A stretch of 64,000 bases of DNA from Thamnaconus septentrionalis (Eukaryota > Chordata > Actinopteri > Tetraodontiformes > Monacanthidae). A program made the position numbers and the translations under genes. Shown here piece after piece: positions 25,033-48,332 of the stretch. Location: assembly GCA_009823395.1 (NCBI GenBank), contig CM020507.1, positions 2,631,501-2,695,500 on the forward strand, read 5' to 3'. Under the pieces are notes generated by a model. It did no database searches. It was not told the origin of the DNA and worked only from the letters and a program-made list of their open reading frames with translations. Within the stretch, counting starts at the first letter, position 1, and the number at the start of each line of letters is the position of its first letter.

Positions 25033-25090
25033 AGAAAGAAAGAAAGGAAAAAAGAAAGAAAGGAAAAAAGAAAGAAAGAAAGAAAGAAAA

Positions 25091-25122
<32 letters not shown>
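25033..25122. repeat. (GAAA)n microsatellite
   Basis: Imperfect GAAA run, about 90 bp. Confidence 0.95.
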
Positions 25123-25648
25123 AGACATTCACGGATTAAAACGACAAGTGGAAATGGGAAAATGTCCTCGTGGCAGCTGCTCGAGTGTTTCGATTTGCAA
25201 GAATTTTTTTTTTTTTTTTTTTTTAAGAGTAATAAAAAAGGCGCGCAAACAAAAACGTTCGGCTAATGTTGAAATAATTGTATCAGAAAGAACCGTTTCT
25301 CATTTATTACGTTTTAGTAATCATGAAAATAATCAAAACGAACGTTAATTTAAAGGGATATTACGATTTAAAAAAATACAATTAAGGCTTGTATTTATTT
25401 ATGTTTCTCTGCCGAAATTCATTAAAAAAAAAAAAAAAAAAAAGGCTCGTATAAATAAGACACCATAAAGATATTTTAACGACTGAATTTAGATATTCAC
25501 ACATAAGACGGTTTAATAATAACCTGGCAAGTTTAATAAGAATAATTAAATTAACTATTTCAAATATTGAGAATACATGGAATTATCAACATACGAATGG
25601 TTTACTATTATCATTATTATTATTATTATTATTAGGGACTGAGCCAGT

Positions 25649-25695
25649 GAAAGACCAGTTCGAAACGAACTGGTCTTTCGCAATGGCGAAAGACC
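25649..25695. repeat. overlapping palindromes at the left end of the 309-bp repeat block
   Basis: GAAAGACCAGTTCG (25649-25662) pairs with 25666-25679 across AAA. GGTCTTTCGC (25672-25681) pairs with GCGAAAGACC (25686-25695) across AATG. The middle arm is shared, so the hairpins exclude each other. Confidence 0.9.
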
Positions 25696-25826
25696 CTATT
25701 GTATTTGCTATGTTTATTCTTATTATTATTTACAAAACTTGCTCCAAAACTCACCAAATTCGGCACGGAGGTAGAAACTGGTACACAATGAAATAAAATG
25801 AAGACAAAAAGGCAAAATTCCACTTC

Positions 25827-26455
25827 TAGCGCCCCCTACAGGGGTCCAACTACAATTGTCCAAAAACTACAAATGGCCCTAGCTTCCACTAGGAAGGTCG
25901 AAAAAAGATGGGGGAAACACCCACGCGTTCGTCTCTTCAAGCCCGACATTTCGTACGCTCTAACCTATGTCCCCCGAAAAACAGGGAGAGAGTTATTCCC
26001 ACTTTTCGTTTTCACGTTAAAATCACAAGGCTCAGAAAGCGCAAGTCCGACGGGCTTGAAAATTCAGTATGACATAGACTGGACCTTCATTACAAAGAAT
26101 CATCAAAAAAAAGAGGGATTTTTCCAACCGTTTTCGTGCGCCCCCAAGAGGCGTCCAACTACAATTGGCCACAAATTACAAATGGCCCTAGCTTCCACTA
26201 GGAAGGTCGAAAAAAGATGGGGAGAACACCCACGCGTTCGTCTCTTCAAGCCCGACATTTTGGACCTCTAACCTTTGTCCCCCGACATACAGGGAGTGAG
26301 TTATTCCCACGTTTTTGGTTTTCACATTAAAATCATAAGGCTCAGAAAGCGCAAGTCCAACGGGCTTGAAAATTCAGTAAGACATAGTCTGGACCTTCAT
26401 TACAAAGAATCATCAAAAACATTTTTGCTTTTTCCAACCGTTTTTGTGCAACGGC
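25827..26455. repeat. tandem repeat, two units of about 309-310 bp
   Basis: Unit starts GCGCCCCC, then TCCAACTACAATTG (25845 and 26154), AAATGGCCCTAGCTTCCACT (25871 and 26180), GCAAGTCC (26041 and 26351) and ends TTTTTCCAACCGTTTT. Units are over 85% alike by eye. The period of 309 keeps an open frame across both, but the frame has no gene-like features. Probably part of an unclassified interspersed element. Confidence 0.85.
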
Positions 26456-26819
26456 CCTCCAACCAGACTCTAAGTCATAACACTTCATATTTGTGGATAT
26501 AGTTAGAACGTTGGATCGGCTTTGACAATGCAAGATCCACTATAAAGGACACTGATTGCGTAACATTCTTTTTTCTTTTTTTTTTTCCTCAACTGGCAGA
26601 CAGAACATGATCAAAGGCTATTAAAACATGTCAGTCATAAATGCTGGCTTGTGATTGAACAACGCCCCATAACAACAGACATTTAACTGCAGCACAGCCT
26701 AGCTAAAAGATGATACTAGTATCTTTCATGTAGACGCCGAAATGGCTGAGTTCTAAGCTTAGGTGTCCAAGGTTGCAAAAAACGCCTTTCTCTATCTCTC
26801 CCTCTTTTTTAACACACAT

Positions 26820-26888
26820 AAATGGCTGCAGTTTCCTTTAGGGAAGTCGTACAGACGTCATTCAAACATCCACGTGTTTGTCTCATCA
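26820..26888. repeat. degenerate third copy of the 309-bp unit
   Basis: aaatggctgcagtttccttt, then gaagtcg and ccacgtgtttgtctcatcag line up with aaatggccctagcttccact, gaaggtcg and ccacgcgttcgtctcttcaag. Confidence 0.6.
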
Positions 26889-26997
26889 GTCGCCGGGCGT
26901 CGGCAGAGGACGGGGGGCAATTGCAGGCGGTCGGGGGTCATCGGGGGTCGCGTCGGCCGCGGCGGCTCAGTCCCGCTCAATCCTGCTTGCAGGGCTA

Positions 26998-27061
26998 GTT
27001 ATTATTATTATTATTATTATTATTATTCCAGTGAAGCCTATGTTGAGGGCGTCTTCCCCCA

Positions 27062-27090
<29 letters not shown>
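26998..27090. repeat. (ATT)9 and (CAG)8 runs
   Basis: Two short trinucleotide runs 35 bp apart inside GC-rich DNA. Confidence 0.9.
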
Positions 27091-27093
<3 letters not shown>

Positions 27094-27562
27094 TACCTGT
27101 GTGTTCCCCTAAAGCCCTGCGGAGAGATGGGACTGGGGCTGCGGGCCCTCTGCTGCTCTGCTGTCAGCGGTCAACTGCTCACTTCCGCTCCTTCTTATTC
27201 TGGGATTTACACCAATATTTAGACAGGATTGGGTTTTGGAAGGGCAGCGCGCGCACTGCACCCCGCAGCCTCTCCGGAGCGCGCACATATTTCCAATGCG
27301 TGTTGTTTTATGATGATGCTGGGTGGGAGACGCGGTGATTTATAGCCTTTGAAATGACAAACGCCTGTAATTAATACTGCGACCAAGTCATATAAACGGC
27401 TGCGGCATCGAAAAGATCTGAAGCTCGTGCATTCGGTGTTTAGGAGCAGGGAATAAGAGGAGCTCGGCATACAGGCCGTGACCCGACCGCGGCTCTGCTC
27501 CATCAAAACTACCGCACAGGCGTAATTTAATGTGGCGTTTAATGAGGCGCGGATGGCGGTTT

Positions 27563-27566
<4 letters not shown>

Positions 27567-27602
<36 letters not shown>
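27567..27602. repeat. (CT)n microsatellite
   Basis: About 18 CT units. Confidence 0.95.
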
Positions 27603-27605
<3 letters not shown>

Positions 27606-28661
27606 CTAAGTGTGGGTTTGGTGTGACCACAACACACACGCACACCACAGCAGCAACAGATGCAGCCTCGGGCCCAACAGCAGAGTTGCGGTCTTTTAAT
27701 TAAAAATGGCTAAAGTGAGAAAAAAAAATCTAATGTGTTCGGTTGCGTTTCTGTGCGTAAAAAAAAAAAAAAAAGTTCAAACTGGGCTTCCGGTGGACCG
27801 CGTGCATGGTCTTGGTGACTACAGTGGGACCTCACGAATGAAATTAAATGAAAATGTAGCATTCAAGGGCCAGAAAACAATTTTGAATCTGATTTCACAG
27901 TCGATTCGAAGGTGAACGAAGAAAGCAGGAGATGTGGCAGCAGAACACGGGGGGGGGAAACACGGCATTTGCAACCTTCCTCACCGCCTGGGATTTTAGA
28001 TACACGGCGAGGAGTCGAAGCCTTCTGATTGGCCGCCTCCTTTCTTTTCATGACTAGAATTTAAATAGAAAAACAAACGGAATCTAAGGTTCTATTGACT
28101 TTTCCAACTGTAACTGCGTGGAATACTTTTTTTTATATATAAATATTGTAGAAAAAGCTCACAGAACTTTGCCGCCACTCTTGCTAAATATTTTAAACAA
28201 AATAAACACTTTTTTCTGACTTATACCGACTTTATTTATATTACTATGTATTTTGCTCGCCCAGCTGTCTCCAGCGGTCAGACCATGAGAGGTCCGCTGT
28301 TTAGGCCTGCGTGCGTGCGTCTGTGTGCGTGCGTTCTCTAATCTACGAGTCTGAGCTGTTTCACCTACTTTGCTCACTTTGCTTCGGCTGTTGTCACGAG
28401 TTGACACGCGCCACTTGCAGCTGGAGGTTTTCGAGTTTAGAGTTCAGAGACTGAGATCAGAATAAATCCTGACAAGCAGCGTCACAAGCAAACATGTATG
28501 ATCATTTCGCACGCACTGCATATAGTTCAAACTCTTTTTTTTTTCTTCTTCTTTTGTTTAGCCCTGAAGGCACGTGGAGTCTATAAGGTGTCGCTATAAT
28601 TGAGCGAATCAAAGCAAACTGTGTTTTGGGTTTGAATCCTATAAAGTTCTTCTTCGCACCT

Positions 28662-30230
<1,569 letters not shown>

Positions 30231-30453
30231 GGCGCAGGAGGGGGAGGCGCGCGCGGAGCTCGCTCCCTTTTGACGCTCTCTCTGCTGCAGCTGCGCCAGT
30301 AGCGTCTCCTCACGGCTCGGCTGCACATGACACCACCCCGCCCGCCGCCGCCGGTCCGGGGACGAAGCAGCGCTGCGCCCTGGATGAACCCACTCGACAA
30401 GCGGGACGCGTTCTGGGGAGGTTTCGAGGAGTTGCTGGAATAACTTTTGTGTG

Positions 30454-30456
<3 letters not shown>

Positions 30457-30513
<57 letters not shown>
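30457..30513. repeat. (CAG)19, followed by (CGG)4, in the tbx1 5' leader
   Basis: Perfect 57-bp CAG run followed by CGG units, about 230 bp before ATG 30741. Confidence 0.95.
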
Positions 30514-30515
<2 letters not shown>

Positions 30516-30611
30516 GCGGCGGCGGCAGCGCCGGTGACGGAATGTGGAAGCCCTGCTCGGGCGCATGTTCTTCCCCGTCGTGCTCCTGCTTTCAGCGCGT
30601 TTAGAGAGCAC

Positions 30612-30613
<2 letters not shown>

Positions 30614-30646
<33 letters not shown>
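30614..30646. repeat. (CAG)11 in the tbx1 5' leader
   Basis: Perfect run followed by GGA repeats up to about 30710. Confidence 0.95.
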
Positions 30647-30649
<3 letters not shown>

Positions 30650-30740
30650 GAGGAGGTAGAGGAGGTGGAGGAGGTGGTAGTGGACGAAGAGGAAGAGGTG
30701 GAGGTGGAGGGCCGGCTTTCCCCGACTCGCTCCCTCGCCT

Positions 30741-40856
<10,116 letters not shown>

Positions 40857-41640
40857 CCGCCGCGGGAGTGGAAAAAAAACAACAAAAAAATAGCGGGCGG
40901 GCTCGAGGGCGAGGTGGACGCCCACAGGCCAGAGAGGCCTCGCCCACGGAGCAGCGCCGCCATATTTATTGAAAAGGAAATGCCTCTTTTGCTTGAGCAG
41001 CGGGCACCTGTTGAGTCCTCCAAGAGGTCTGTGTTGACGTTTGGACCCTACTGGCAAAAAAAAAAACAAAAAAAAAGGAAAAAAAAGCTTGAGATTTGGA
41101 AGGAATGGGGGCGTGGCAGACCTCCGGAGGAAACACACATGGACCTCCCGAATGAACGTGGACAGTCTCTCCGGTCGCAGACTGGAAATGAAACCTTTTC
41201 ATGTTTTTGTTTTTGTTTTTTTTGTGTTTGGATGCACTTTTATTTTTTCGACTTGCCCTGTTTTTATTTGCTTTCAAAAAAGCCATATGTTATATATATA
41301 TGTAAATATATATATAAATATATATATAGTCCATGGACCTCCTGTAGGGTAGACGAGATGTTTGCATGTTGAGCTCATCAGAGCGGGTGTCGAAAACGCA
41401 CCTCCGTGTTTTTGTTTAAGGCTGAAAAGAAGAAGGAGGAGGAGAAGGAGAAGGAGGAGGAGAAGAATGTGTAGTTGAGCAGATGAGATTTGGAGGCTGG
41501 TTGTGGGAGGGAGACCTCGAGCCGCTCTGAGAAGCTTGTACCATGGCACTGACTTGCAGCAATTCAAAGTAAATAAATGAAGCAGAATGACTTCTGTATC
41601 TGTAAAGCAAACATTAAATTCTTGTAATTCAGAGAGAAAA
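40857..41640 (+). other. tbx1: tbx1 3' UTR with candidate polyadenylation signal
   Basis: Non-coding sequence after the stop, with A-rich and (TA)n tracts (41287-41330). AATAAA at 41572-41577 and ATTAAA at about 41613 are followed by ttcttgtaattc. Either could be the poly(A) signal. The actual cleavage site is not visible. Confidence 0.5.
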
Positions 41641-42469
41641 CAAGTCTTTCCATTCACTGCCGCGCCAGCCGCAGGAGGGTTGAAGAAAAAAAGAAAAAGT
41701 GGAACTCACTGATGGCTTTGTCCGCTGCTCCGAGCGGATTGTGTTGAGGCGTCCGGCTGTCACCGGTGGCCAGGAGCAGAAGGTCGTCGGGACAAAGCAG
41801 CGGTTCAAACAGAGAAATCTGCACCTGGTTCAGCAGAGACAAAAAACAAAAAAAATCAATCAGCAAGAAAAATTCTTCCATCATTTTTACATTTATGTGC
41901 AAAAAAAACCCTGCATATTAGATCATTTAAATTGAGTTGTCTCAAAAAAGAAGCTTTTAAATGCTGTCACCCCCAAAAAAGAGAACTTAAAATTTTAAAC
42001 TTTTAAAATAATTTAAAAAAAAATTGAAATATTATTTTCAATTAATCTGGACTATAATAAATCTTAGAAGCCATCTGTAATATTTGTTAGCGTGTGGTTA
42101 AATACAAACATCTGCGTATTACTAGAAAAAAGACTGATCTGGGCCTGCAGCATCATCAGTGAACCTCTGTTGTCAAACGGCCATTTAATTAATTGCATAC
42201 CTTATTTAATAAACAAAATGCATTGAATGGCACAAAGAATAAATTTAACAATAAACTCAAAAACATTAAAAAAAAAAAAAAAAAAGCTACTAATTTTGCA
42301 CATATTAATTGCATTTCTACGTTTACACGACATTTGCAATATTGAAGAATCCCTGCAGGCTTTTCTTTCCTCACTGCTGCGGAGTCGTGTGGAGAATGTT
42401 TTCACTGTCGGCCAGTCAACGTTCCCTCAGAGTGAGGCTGGAGGACGGGGAGGACGCCCGAGGGCGCCC

Positions 42470-42720
42470 GACCCTGGCCGGCCTGTTAAATGGTTTGTGA
42501 AGGTGTCAAAGGTTAAACTAACATTTGAACGCCCACTAATTGGCCCGATGACTTGTGCGTACCTGATTGGGCGTTTAATTGCCATGCCTGCGTCAATTAG
42601 CCCGGCGTGGAGATTACATGAGATGACGGGCTGGTTAGTTTCAACAACACAACCTCGCACTTTATTTAACTCGCATTTCAGAATTTTGGCCTGAAAGCTC
42701 ATAATTATCCTCCCTCGTCG
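42470..42720. promoter_or_regulatory. candidate conserved non-coding element downstream of tbx1
   Basis: Complex, non-repetitive DNA with AACGCCCA (42528-42535) and its inverted copy TGGGCGTT (42568-42575), each next to AATTG, plus CAATTAG and a TCAAAGG LEF/TCF-like site. Conservation not testable here. Confidence 0.3.
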
Positions 42721-45700
42721 TCTCTCACCTTATTTAAAATTCAATAGGTGTGTGGTTAACAAGGCACAGATTTTGGTATTTAACTTTCAACAGTGCTGAA
42801 GTGCATTTTATATCTTCACCTTTTTACGGGTGTTTTTTTTTTTTTTTTTTTTGCAGTGGAAATAAAACAGAATTCAGGAACGATGCCAACGCCAAATTAA
42901 ATATTGTTCACTTACCACATAATGTGCACAAAGTGCTTGCAGAGGTTTCCGGCCTGCAGGCACTTGGCATCGGCCAATCAGAAGCCGAGAAATAAAAAGG
43001 TTTTGTATCCGCAGCGCTGGAAGGAAAGGTGAGTCAGAGATGAACTTGATCTCCAGGCTGAAGGCGGCAAAACTAAAAGAGTGTAAATTAAAAAAAAATA
43101 TATATATATTAAAATACGGATGGAGGAATTACAGTATCCAGATACGCATTAAAATATCATTACTCCATCATGGACAACTTATTAAGCAGCAATCACAAAC
43201 TCCATGAAATTATTTCAACAATGAGTTGAGAATAAAGCATATGACTCCCCTTTAAAAATCAACCTATATATAAGTATATATACTTTAGAATATTATAGTT
43301 TTTTTTATTTTATTACATCAGTAAAAGACAGTACACTATAAAATTCTGTTGAGCACCGAATGTTCTCTCAGGAAAAAAAAAATCTAAATTGCAACATTTA
43401 CCTGTAATTCACAGTTTACGCCTAAAAGTAGAATTACCTCCAGAAGATAGCATGTCCATTTTGATAAATACAGTCTTTTAGGAAATCCCTCGCTTACATC
43501 TGACCACTGCAATAAAAGAAAGAAAAGTTTCTCCCCTCCTCCCGTACGCAGCATCCTGAGTTTGGAAAATAAATATGTTAAACTGCTTGAAAATTTCCTA
43601 CAACCCGTATGAACTGAAGAACATTTTCTTCAAACAATAATAAACATTACATGTGATTGATTGTGTGTGTGTTTGTGTTGGGCATTAATTTGGAGACGTT
43701 AAAGCCGGATTGTTTCTTCTTTATGGCCAAAACGAGGCCTCACGAGGAAGAAAAAAACATGAAGAAATCTGTTTTCATCTGTTTTCTACCAGAACTGTAG
43801 CTTTACTCCTAAATCAGCCTTTTTTTATTTATAAAAATCCCCCCCAAAAAAGATTCATATACTGGGCTAAATCAGGGTTTACTGCGCCTACTGCAGGGAT
43901 TAGAAGGAACTGCACCTTAATCCCACCAGCTACTATGCAAGTCAGTGCAGTGCTTGTATTGGAAAAGAGTTTCTGCAGCACTTCTGCTCGTCATCTTAAC
44001 GCATCCATTCATTTCAAATGCATAAAAGTAGAGTAACCTGGTTTTACTGCAACACTCAGCAGCATCAGGAAGCTCACCAGGCTCTCTAGTGGAACCCAGA
44101 ACCTCTGAGACTGCTTGCTAGAAAACCAGACGTCCATCCAAACAACAACACATGTGCTTCTAATTGCTCCTCCCCCGCCAGCGGCCTCCCTACTCATACA
44201 AGTGCTGCCCAACTGTATGTACAGTGTGTACGGCGTCACCGACAGCCGTTTTCTGGGAAACACGTGACTCCGGTGGAGGAGCCGCCACTCATTCCAATTT
44301 GGAGCGCGTCGGAAGGAAACACTTCTTCAAAATCATTTGGATTTAACTGACAAATCCATCAGAAAGAGAGCTTGAAGAGAGCATTTTGGGGACAGTGAGT
44401 TAAACCTTGGACGCTGATTGGATGAACCTTCTGTCCATCACCTTTCAAACTGACCAATTAGCTGTGTCAACACTTGACAGGATGCTCATCGTTAGTTAAA
44501 CTTCCTCTCGCTGTTCTGTGGCTTTTTTCAAAGAAGCTGGGCAAAGTGACTTTGAGCCCTCTGACCCCTGACGCCAGAAAGAAACCCAACCTGTTATGGA
44601 ATCCACGGAGAATTTAAAAAAAAAAAAAAAAAATAAAAAAAAAAAAAAGCTGTCTATCGGAGGTCGACAGGTCGGATGTGCGAGAACAACAATAAACTGC
44701 GTGAGCTGCGCGCTGGTGTCCTCGGTGTCACCTGGTCAGAGTTACAGCTTCAACGACCGACTCCACCGAGAGAGGATTACGTCCTATTCTGTAGCCAGGC
44801 TGACCTCTGACCTCAGGGGCCAGAGAAGCCACACGGCGGGTGATAAGTGAAGCACGGGGCCCTATTGTGAAGACCCTCTGCCTCGGCCGTTTATTGACTT
44901 CCTAAACGATCCATTATGAAGTGATTTACGAGGTCCAGCTCCGCCGCCGCCGCCACCAGGAGCTGCTAATGCTGCCGGCCGGCCGTCCGGCCTTCTCATT
45001 CAGCAGGACATCTGCATCAATAGGCCGCCGCGTTTGATTTATCAAAAGGAACGGGAGCGGAAGTGGCCTCTGGTGTTTGTCCAGAGCCAACAGGGGCCGG
45101 GGGGGGCATCGGAAGCCGTTATGAATGCAAAGTGTCACCACGGGCGGGTCGGGGGGGAACAAAAGGTTGAGACGGTTTAGCTCAGAGGCCACCAAGGACG
45201 TCATGTCATTGTGATCGGGCACTTAAAAAAAAAAAGGAGGGAGCCAGCAGGAAACGCACAACGCGACGTCATCGCCGTTGTCGTCGTCGTCTTCTGAATG
45301 CGCCTGTGAAACGATGAGCGCAGAGTGTTGAAAAGATGCACAGGAGAAAACAAATGGAGAGCAAAGAAAACAACCCCCGACCGGTGATCTCGTCTTTCCT
45401 CCGCACGCTAATGGCGCTTATGACTTTGATACTTGGGGGTGGGGCACCGCCAGCTTGAGGTGACTGGTGTTGGTAGGTGGGGTCAAAGTCCTTTATGGAG
45501 CGAAGAGTCGGCCGTTTGAAGCCCTGACCTGGGCTGACCGTCATGAAACACGCCAGCTCCCAGTCCGCTCGTTGACTCGGACAGATATCAGGCGGAGACG
45601 GTGGGCAGTAGAACAACAACACCTCCGTCAGCCATCGGAACGTCGGGCCTCGCTCACCACAAACGTCTGTTTCCTCGAGAAAAAAAAAAAAAAGAGAGAG

Positions 45701-46633
45701 ACGATGTCCGTGTCTTAACGCTGGGACAACAGACGGAACATTTCCTGGACGTGTAAAACCTGTTTCACATGTCCGCCCGCGGAAAACTCGGTGTGGGGGA
45801 GGGGGAGGTGACTGGATCGACATCCTGTACATCCCTTTTAAAACAGACCCATCGGATTTTTTCAAGGTTTGCAGTTGGTTCCTGTATTTCTTCTGCCTTC
45901 CTCTGTGCTTGTTTGTAGCTCGCAGGCAGATATTCTTGATTACTTTACAACTAAACAGGAAATTGATGCTTAAAATCGAACCAAAAACATTTTAGATTGG
46001 AGCTTGGCAAGATGGTTGTGCAAGGTTTTGACGTTTCAAAAATTTGTTTGTTTTTTCGGTTTTTATGTTATTATGGACATCACTTTGTGTCAGCTGTGGT
46101 TGTATTTAACAAAAATGTTGAGTTGAGCTAAGAGGAATATTAAAATCCAGCAGAGCATCAACAATCCAGCCCAACATCTCTCTCTCATCTCTGGCCTTAT
46201 TTACGTCCCTCCCTGCCGTGATTTAACCCTCTGTTTGACTTAAACAGCCGCTCAGGTCAGAACCGGGGAGCTGCTGTGTTAAGCCGAGGTCTGCTAAAAC
46301 AACAACGCCAGATTACATAGCTGCTCAGGTGCGTCGCACACCTCAGATTCAAATCCGCTGGAGCAAATCTCCTGTTAGATAAGTCAACACGATGGCGTAG
46401 CATAGCGTAGCGGCGCGGCGCGTGACAAAAGGCTTCGGCAAACACAGCCGGGCCGCAGGAGTCAGCGAGGGAAGCGGGGAACTGCCTGGGGGTACGACGC
46501 CACACTGGCAGAAAGTGATACAGACATGTGTTCAGGTTAATTATCACATTATGAGAGAGAGGAAATCAGAAAATAATAAATGGTAAAATTGTAAATAGTC
46601 AAGACACCTTTTTAAAGCTTCCACTTTTATGTC

Positions 46634-46639
46634 TTTATT
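46634..46639 (-). terminator. gnb1l: candidate gnb1l poly(A) signal
   Basis: AATAAA on the - strand (tttatt on +), about 880 nt past the gnb1l stop. It is one of few such hexamers on that strand before the tbx1 side. Weak evidence without transcripts. Confidence 0.25.
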
Positions 46640-47516
46640 GACATCCTGCAGTTGTGTTAAAGCCTCCCAATGCTGCTCAAGTGACAGAGACAAAAGTATT
46701 TCTGCTTAATTGCATTAAAATTGAATTTTAAAAAATTTGAAAGATCACGATATTCTAAGACCGACCAGTAAAAATAAATTAACTAATTGGATGGACAGAC
46801 CATCATTTCCAAGGTTTTTAAAGATGATATTAATGACAAATGTCAAAATATTACACATAAATGAAAAAAATAAACCAAAACTAAATAAAAATGACCTTTT
46901 TTAATTAAAAAATTGGAATTCAGGATATTTTTGGACGGGACAGCTCTCATAATAAGTACTGAAACAAATGAGATTCACGTGAGTTCAAATGCAAATTCTT
47001 AAAAGAAAGAAAAAGCTACTCATTAAGAATTCAGTTTAAATTCTTTTTCCTTTCCTCTGTTTCCAGTGATAATGATTGGAAATGGATGCTGATGTCACAC
47101 TAGTTAGAGAGTCTTTATCCAATTTACGAGTCAATAAATCATTAAAAAAAAAAAGATTCAAAATGACAAATTTAGGGTAGAAAAACTACACAGACACATG
47201 GAGTTGATCCCAGTGTTGCTTAAAAGGATTCTTCTGGATGAAGGGGAGAATGGATGTGAGGGTTGGTGTAAAGATAATGTTTTAAACATGATCAAGCTCT
47301 GTTTTCTCTCGAGTCATTTGGTCAGAAAGCTGCTTTTTTGCAGTTTTTTGTTTTGAAAACAGAATGAGGGCAGATGGTGAAAACCATTCCTGTTGTTTCG
47401 CATTTCACCAGTCTGGTTCCACCAACTTCGGTGCAGAAGAGTCCTAAAAGGTTCTGAGAGTCCTAAGAAGATCCAAAGCCACGTGGTCGTTGCATGGCCT
47501 CGGTCCTCCACCGATG

Positions 47517-47786
47517 TCAGACCCCCTCGTTGTATATGGACCACAGGCTGATCCGCTGGTCCTTGGACCCGGCAGCCAGCAGCCTCTGTCGTGGGTCCTG
47601 GTGGTCAGAGAAGGCCACGCTTTGCACCATGTCACTGTGATACTGAAGCACCGCCAGCGGCCGCAGCTTCTTCCAGCCAAACACGCGCACCCGGTGGTCC
47701 CAGCCGGCTGAGGCCAGGAGCTTCCCGTCGCCTCTGATACACAGCTGGGAGACGCCGGGGTTGACCAGCGTCACGTGGTCCTGGAG
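47517..47786 (-). CDS. gnb1l: gnb1l last exon (final WD repeats, stop)
   Basis: On the - strand: acceptor gtggtttcacag|CTCCAG, stop TGA at 47519-47517, 270 nt, phase 0 in. It encodes NPGVSQLCIRGDGKLLASAG, WDHRVRVF, then LAVLQYHSDMVQSVAFSD and LLAAGSKDQRISLWSIY, two WD blades ending five residues after LWS. A second CAG six nt inside the exon could give a two-residue shorter form. Confidence 0.95.
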   Translation of the reverse strand, partial: LQDHVTLVNPGVSQLCIRGDGKLLASAGWDHRVRVFGWKKLRPLAVLQYHSDMVQSVAFSDHQDPRQRLLAAGSKDQRISLWSIYNEGV

Positions 47787-48295
47787 CTGTGAAACCACAA
47801 AGAGGAAAGACTAATTTCAGCAACAAAAAAAAAAATGATGCTGATCTGGGTTTGTCTGCAAGCAGGAGAAGGATGCATGAAGGCTGAGGAACAGAGGAGT
47901 AAAGTTCCTTTCTTGCAACGGGTCGGAACTCTGAAAATGAAACGAAGCCATTGTTCATTCCGACAAGGGAGTCAGAAATAATGAGACAAACTAGGTCAGC
48001 GAGCCGCTTAATCACTGCCGTCTAGGAAACTGGGGCCAACACAAACACTAACAAGGAGAGCCTATCAGCTGATCTGCGGGTCTGAGGTCCAAGTGTGAGG
48101 GGGCTGGGTGGGTGCCTGTCGAACACGGAGCCCGGGACTCCTGGGACTCAATCATCGGCCGTAAAACATTACGGCACGCGGGCCGCGAGCAAATCTCTCG
48201 GCGGCTCGGCTATTTGGTTTGGAGTTGTGGAGGCCTTCTCAGGAAGAGCGCGACGGGGGGCTTGAGTTACCTTTAGTCACCGCTGGCCAGGCGGC

Positions 48296-48332
<37 letters not shown>

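Larger units (their letters stand above)
41641..47516. other. tbx1-gnb1l convergent interval
   Basis: No supported exon. It contains the presumed gnb1l 3' UTR at its right end, AT-rich stretches (42000-42300, 43080-43460, 46560-47160) and a CNE-like segment at 42470-42720. Confidence 0.6.

Noticed and set aside
25798..26271. 157-aa frame with a duplicated peptide
   Set aside because: Spans two units of a tandem DNA repeat; treated as repeat, kept only as a finding.
45269..45865. 198-aa - strand frame between the two genes
   Set aside because: No domain, biased composition and no homologue recognised; likely chance.
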